Shown here: positions 31,567 to 33,973 of the stretch, one piece after another
How positions within the stretch are numbered: position 1 is the stretch's first letter
Layout of the letters: every line of letters begins with the position of its first letter
Assembly: GCF_947258355.1 (NCBI RefSeq)
Contig: NZ_CAMYIC010000007.1
Span: forward strand, 1 to 33,973
DNA length: 33,973 nt
Direction of reading: 5' to 3'
From: an uncultured Allomuricauda sp.
Lineage (GTDB): Bacteria > Bacteroidota > Bacteroidia > Flavobacteriales > Flavobacteriaceae
The notes under the pieces: generated by a model
The model's database searches: none
What the model was told of the DNA's origin: nothing
What the model saw: only the letters and a program-made list of their open reading frames with translations
Position numbers and translations under genes: made by a program

Positions 31567-33660
31567 TCAAGAAGCTTTTTGGTACCTGTTCAAGGCTTTA
31601 GGCACGGTAAAGAAGAAGGTAGTTCCCTTGCGCGGAACACTTTCCACCCAAATTTCACCATTGTTTTTAAGTACCATCTCCTTGCATAAAGAAAGGCCTA
31701 GACCCGTACCTTTTTCATTATTGGTACCATAGGTGGTAACGTTGGAAGAATTCTTGAAAATGGATTCCTGCATTTCAGCTGTCATACCAACACCAGTATC
31801 CCTGATCGATATTTGCCACATACCCGATTTTTCTTCGGCACCAATGGTAATAAGCCCATTCTCGGGGGTGAATTTAATGGCATTGCTCAAAATGTTTCGG
31901 ATAACAATATCTATCTGGTTGTTGTCAGCCCAAATCCTTGGATTTTCGGGTAGCTGATTTATAATCTTGATGGATTTGCTATTGGCAATCTCCGATAATA
32001 ACTGAATATTATTGATGACAAGGTGTGATAATGAAACCCGTTTAGGTTTTGTGACCACTCCATTGAGTTGATTCATTCCCCAAGACAATAGGTTGTTCAA
32101 GGTAAAGGAAATGTTCTCTACATCGGTTTTAAGTTTAGGAATAAATGAGATTAGCTCCTTGGTTGTAATTTCACCGTCGGTGAACATTTTGAGAATACCT
32201 TGCAACCCACCGATAGGGCCTCTAAGATCATGGCCGATAATGGAGAATAGTTTGGTGTTCGTCTTGTTTATTTCGTGCAGCTGAGCTTCCCGTTGGATTA
32301 CTGCCTGTGATTTTTCCTTTAATTCTTTGTTCAGTTTTTTCTGGATGTTCTCACTTCTTCGAATCACAAAGGTTATGATACTAAGAATAAGAAGAATAAT
32401 TACCGAGAAATAAATGTAGTTCCGTTGCTTTGCAAGGGCTGCCTCGTTGGATTCGATCAGTTCTTGTTTTTCCTGTTCGTATTGCAGCTTGGTCTCCAAA
32501 AGGGACAAACTTTGTTTGTTCTTATCCTTGAACAAAGAATCGGATAAAGTTTTAAAGGTTTCCAAATAGGCCAGGGCATCGGAGTTATTACCGGTTTTTT
32601 TGTGAACCTTGTAAAGTGTTTCCGAACAGTCGATTTGACCTTGAAGGGATTTTATCTTCTTGGAAAGGGCAAGTCCTTTTTTTGCATATTCCAGGGAAAG
32701 GCTGTCTTTTTCCAGTCCAAAATAGACCTTTGCCATCCCGTTCATCAACTGTATTTTTATCCTATCGTCCTCAATTTGGTGTTTAAAGAGCATATTGCTC
32801 TGATCGTACCAATATAAGGCCCATTTAAACTTTTCTTGGTCAAGGTAAATATCTCCTTTAACCTCATAGGCATAGGCTAGCCAATCGTAGATTTTGTTTT
32901 TTTCAAAAGTATTGATACTTCTATTGATGTTGAACATCGCATTTTTAAAATCCTTGGCATCTTTATAGAGCGAAGCCATGTTGCTCTGGGTTTCTGCATC
33001 GATAACCTCATCTCCCAGTTCTCTATTTATTTTTTGAACCGTATCATAGAACATCAAGGCATTTTTAAAATCCTTTTGGTCTGCATATAGGCCCGCAATG
33101 TTCTCGTTGAGTATGGAGAGCATCTCCCGATTATTCATTTGCTTGGCCAGATCGATTCCCTTAAGGTTAAGATTAAGGGCCTCGGCATAATTACCTTCAA
33201 AACTATAGTTTTGGGCCAAGGCGTTAATAATGGATATTTCGGAATCCAGATCATCAATTTTGTCCGCAAGCTCAAGGGCCTCTTGGAAAAGTGGCATTGA
33301 TTTCTCCCGATTACCTTTATTGTAGTAATAATTTCCCAGTGCGTCCAGGGCTTTTATCTTACCATGGGTGTAGTCGATATCCTCACTGTATTTTAGAGCT
33401 CTTTCGGCGATGGAGTAAAGACTATCGGTGTCCAAGTAGCGATATGAAAAAGCCAATCGCGTTAAAAGATTAATGTGGGTAGTATCTTTTGGGTTAAATC
33501 TATTGGTGGATTCCAGTCGTTGTAATTTATAAGCCAAACTATCCCGTATACTGCTTTGGGCAGATATGGGAAGGGATGTGCAAAGCGCAACTGCACAAAG
33601 CACTAAAGATGCTAGTGAGGTTTTACATTTTGGGATGAAGTTTTTTTCTGACAACACCAA
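31567..33660 (-). CDS. TPR sensor histidine kinase (HisKA type)
   Basis: A 697-residue membrane sensor kinase. After a basic N region, a signal-like helix SLASLVLCAVALCTSLPISAQ leads to about eight periplasmic tetratricopeptide repeats (to about residue 400), a TM helix near 420 (YFSVIILLILSIITFVI), a coiled coil, then HisKA with the phospho-His in FSIIGHDLRGPIGGLQGIL (about 475). HATPase motifs are IVIRNILSNAIKFTPENG (N box), IRDTGVGMTAEMQE (G1) and NEKGTGLGLSLCKEMV (G2). There is no receiver domain or adjacent response regulator, so it is an orphan. The frame starts at TTG 33658-33660, with GTG and TTG as the next two codons; no upstream ATG exists, so the exact start is uncertain by one or two codons. 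Confidence 0.9.
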   Translation of the reverse strand: MVLSEKNFIPKCKTSLASLVLCAVALCTSLPISAQSSIRDSLAYKLQRLESTNRFNPKDTTHINLLTRLAFSYRYLDTDSLYSIAERALKYSEDIDYTHGKIKALDALGNYYYNKGNREKSMPLFQEALELADKIDDLDSEISIINALAQNYSFEGNYAEALNLNLKGIDLAKQMNNREMLSILNENIAGLYADQKDFKNALMFYDTVQKINRELGDEVIDAETQSNMASLYKDAKDFKNAMFNINRSINTFEKNKIYDWLAYAYEVKGDIYLDQEKFKWALYWYDQSNMLFKHQIEDDRIKIQLMNGMAKVYFGLEKDSLSLEYAKKGLALSKKIKSLQGQIDCSETLYKVHKKTGNNSDALAYLETFKTLSDSLFKDKNKQSLSLLETKLQYEQEKQELIESNEAALAKQRNYIYFSVIILLILSIITFVIRRSENIQKKLNKELKEKSQAVIQREAQLHEINKTNTKLFSIIGHDLRGPIGGLQGILKMFTDGEITTKELISFIPKLKTDVENISFTLNNLLSWGMNQLNGVVTKPKRVSLSHLVINNIQLLSEIANSKSIKIINQLPENPRIWADNNQIDIVIRNILSNAIKFTPENGLITIGAEEKSGMWQISIRDTGVGMTAEMQESIFKNSSNVTTYGTNNEKGTGLGLSLCKEMVLKNNGEIWVESVPRKGTTFFFTVPKALNRYQKAS

Positions 33661-33677
33661 GTTGAAAATATTTGTAT

Positions 33678-33685
33678 CAAATGTA
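33678..33685 (-). promoter_or_regulatory. -7 element for the TPR-HisKA kinase gene
   Basis: TACATTTG on the minus strand matches TAnnTTTG, 17 bases before the start codon at 33660. The -33 region lacks TTG, and an inverted repeat lies just upstream. Confidence 0.5.
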
Positions 33686-33698
33686 ATTTCAAGTCACC

Positions 33699-33733
33699 TT
33701 TTTGAGAATTAAATGTTGTGAAATGCTCAAAAA
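33699..33733. repeat. Inverted repeat upstream of the kinase promoter
   Basis: TTTTTGAG (33699-33706) and CTCAAAAA (33726-33733) are perfect 8-bp arms with 19 bases between. They lie 14-48 bp upstream of the kinase -7 element. An operator is possible; the arms are low-complexity, so chance is not excluded. The rest of the 250-base gap to the tRNA holds no gene that I can see. Confidence 0.35.
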
Positions 33734-33864
33734 TGTGTGCTTGGTCTTAAAAACGTGCATTTTATCGGTAAATTGTACAGATTTGGTTTTATGCCAGTTG
33801 CACACTGTTTTGGTAGTTGACCTCAACCAATTCCTATTTTTAATTTATGGAAATTGAAAAATAT

Positions 33865-33896
33865 TTTGGTTGAATCATTACAAAAAAGTATTTTTG
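33865..33896 (+). promoter_or_regulatory. Promoter of tRNA-His
   Basis: TTTG (33865-33868), a 20-base spacer and TATTTTTG (33889-33896) match the Bacteroidota promoter consensus fully; transcription would start about 33903, eight bases before the tRNA. Confidence 0.8.
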
Positions 33897-33910
33897 CATC
33901 CGCTTTAAAT

Positions 33911-33973
33911 GGTGGTTGTAGCTCAGCTGGTTAGAGCGCTGGATTGTGGTTCCAGAGGTCGCCGGTTCGAACC
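33911..33973 (+). tRNA. tRNA-His(GTG), cut at the window edge
   Basis: The cloverleaf is clear: an encoded G at -1 (33911) typical of bacterial tRNA-His, 5' acceptor strand GTGGTTG (33912-33918), D arm GCTC...GAGC (33921-33937), anticodon stem CTGGA/TCCAG with loop TTGTGGT and anticodon GTG at 33946-33948, variable loop AGGTC, then the 5' strand of the T stem GCCGG and T loop TTCGAAC. The end of the T stem, the 3' acceptor strand and CCA lie outside the window. Confidence 0.97.

Noticed and set aside
1..33973. CRISPR arrays, insertion sequences, prophage or integron features
   Set aside because: No regularly spaced repeats, transposase, integrase or terminal inverted repeats were seen; tRNA-His at the right edge is not followed within the window by any integrated element.

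Overview
The window is a chromosomal segment from a member of the Flavobacteriia (Bacteroidota), probably Flavobacteriaceae; a Muricauda/Flagellimonas-like genus is plausible but is only an inference. The evidence is gene content (DUF4290, DUF2911, DUF493, BshB1, a ResB-CcsA fusion, KdsC), AT-rich intergenic DNA, almost no Shine-Dalgarno sequences, and repeated TAnnTTTG -7 promoter elements, some with a TTG/TTTG -33 element. No phage, IS element, integron or CRISPR array is visible. It looks like ordinary core and housekeeping DNA with a few unusual intergenic and small-gene features.

Layout. 1-3846 (minus): TTG-initiated P-loop ATPase, recQ, fmt and, behind its own promoter, an HU-family protein cut by the window edge. 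3935-6269 (plus): DUF493, DUF4290 and murA. 6266-9374 (minus): a periplasmic-TPR LytS-type histidine kinase and a pirin. 9444-10871 (minus): an exported AbgB-like M20 amidohydrolase with a clear terminator. 10972-13476 (minus): a tightly coupled SRPBCC-SDR-photolyase operon, divergent from an exported DUF2911/TPR protein (13652-14506). 14563-18912 (minus): a secreted LmbE/PIG-L protein, a 33-residue membrane microprotein and a sodium:solute symporter, tightly packed. 19005-19946 (minus): a lipoprotein of unknown function. 20062-21536 (plus): U32 protein coupled to a small ferredoxin. 21537-23395 (minus): maf, kdsC and a DUF2520 dehydrogenase-like gene, overlapping one another. 23529-26693 (plus): ccsBA. 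26695-27990 (minus): an M14 metallopeptidase lipoprotein. 28223-31566 (plus): MATE transporter, trans-sulfuration PLP enzyme and bshB1. 31567-33660 (minus): a TPR-HisKA kinase. 33911 onward: tRNA-His, cut by the window edge.

Functional themes are envelope construction (murA, kdsC), translation initiation (fmt), genome maintenance (recQ, photolyase, HU), cytochrome c maturation (ccsBA), thiol and sulfur-amino-acid metabolism (PLP enzyme, BshB1), and exported hydrolases coupled to uptake (PIG-L with symporter, M20, M14).

The items most worth following are: (1) the roughly 120-nt MATE leader at 28100-28222, with a perfect 11-bp long-range inverted repeat enclosing a closing stem and two GC-rich hairpins, which resembles a riboswitch or cis-regulatory RNA I cannot assign to a known class; (2) the 33-aa membrane microprotein wedged between the PIG-L and symporter genes; (3) inverted-repeat operators in the divergent photolyase-operon/DUF2911 intergenic region; (4) a direct repeat upstream of HU resembling paired DnaA boxes. 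MurA carries Asp instead of the fosfomycin-target Cys. Four of the five convergent gene pairs end within one base of each other or share the stop.
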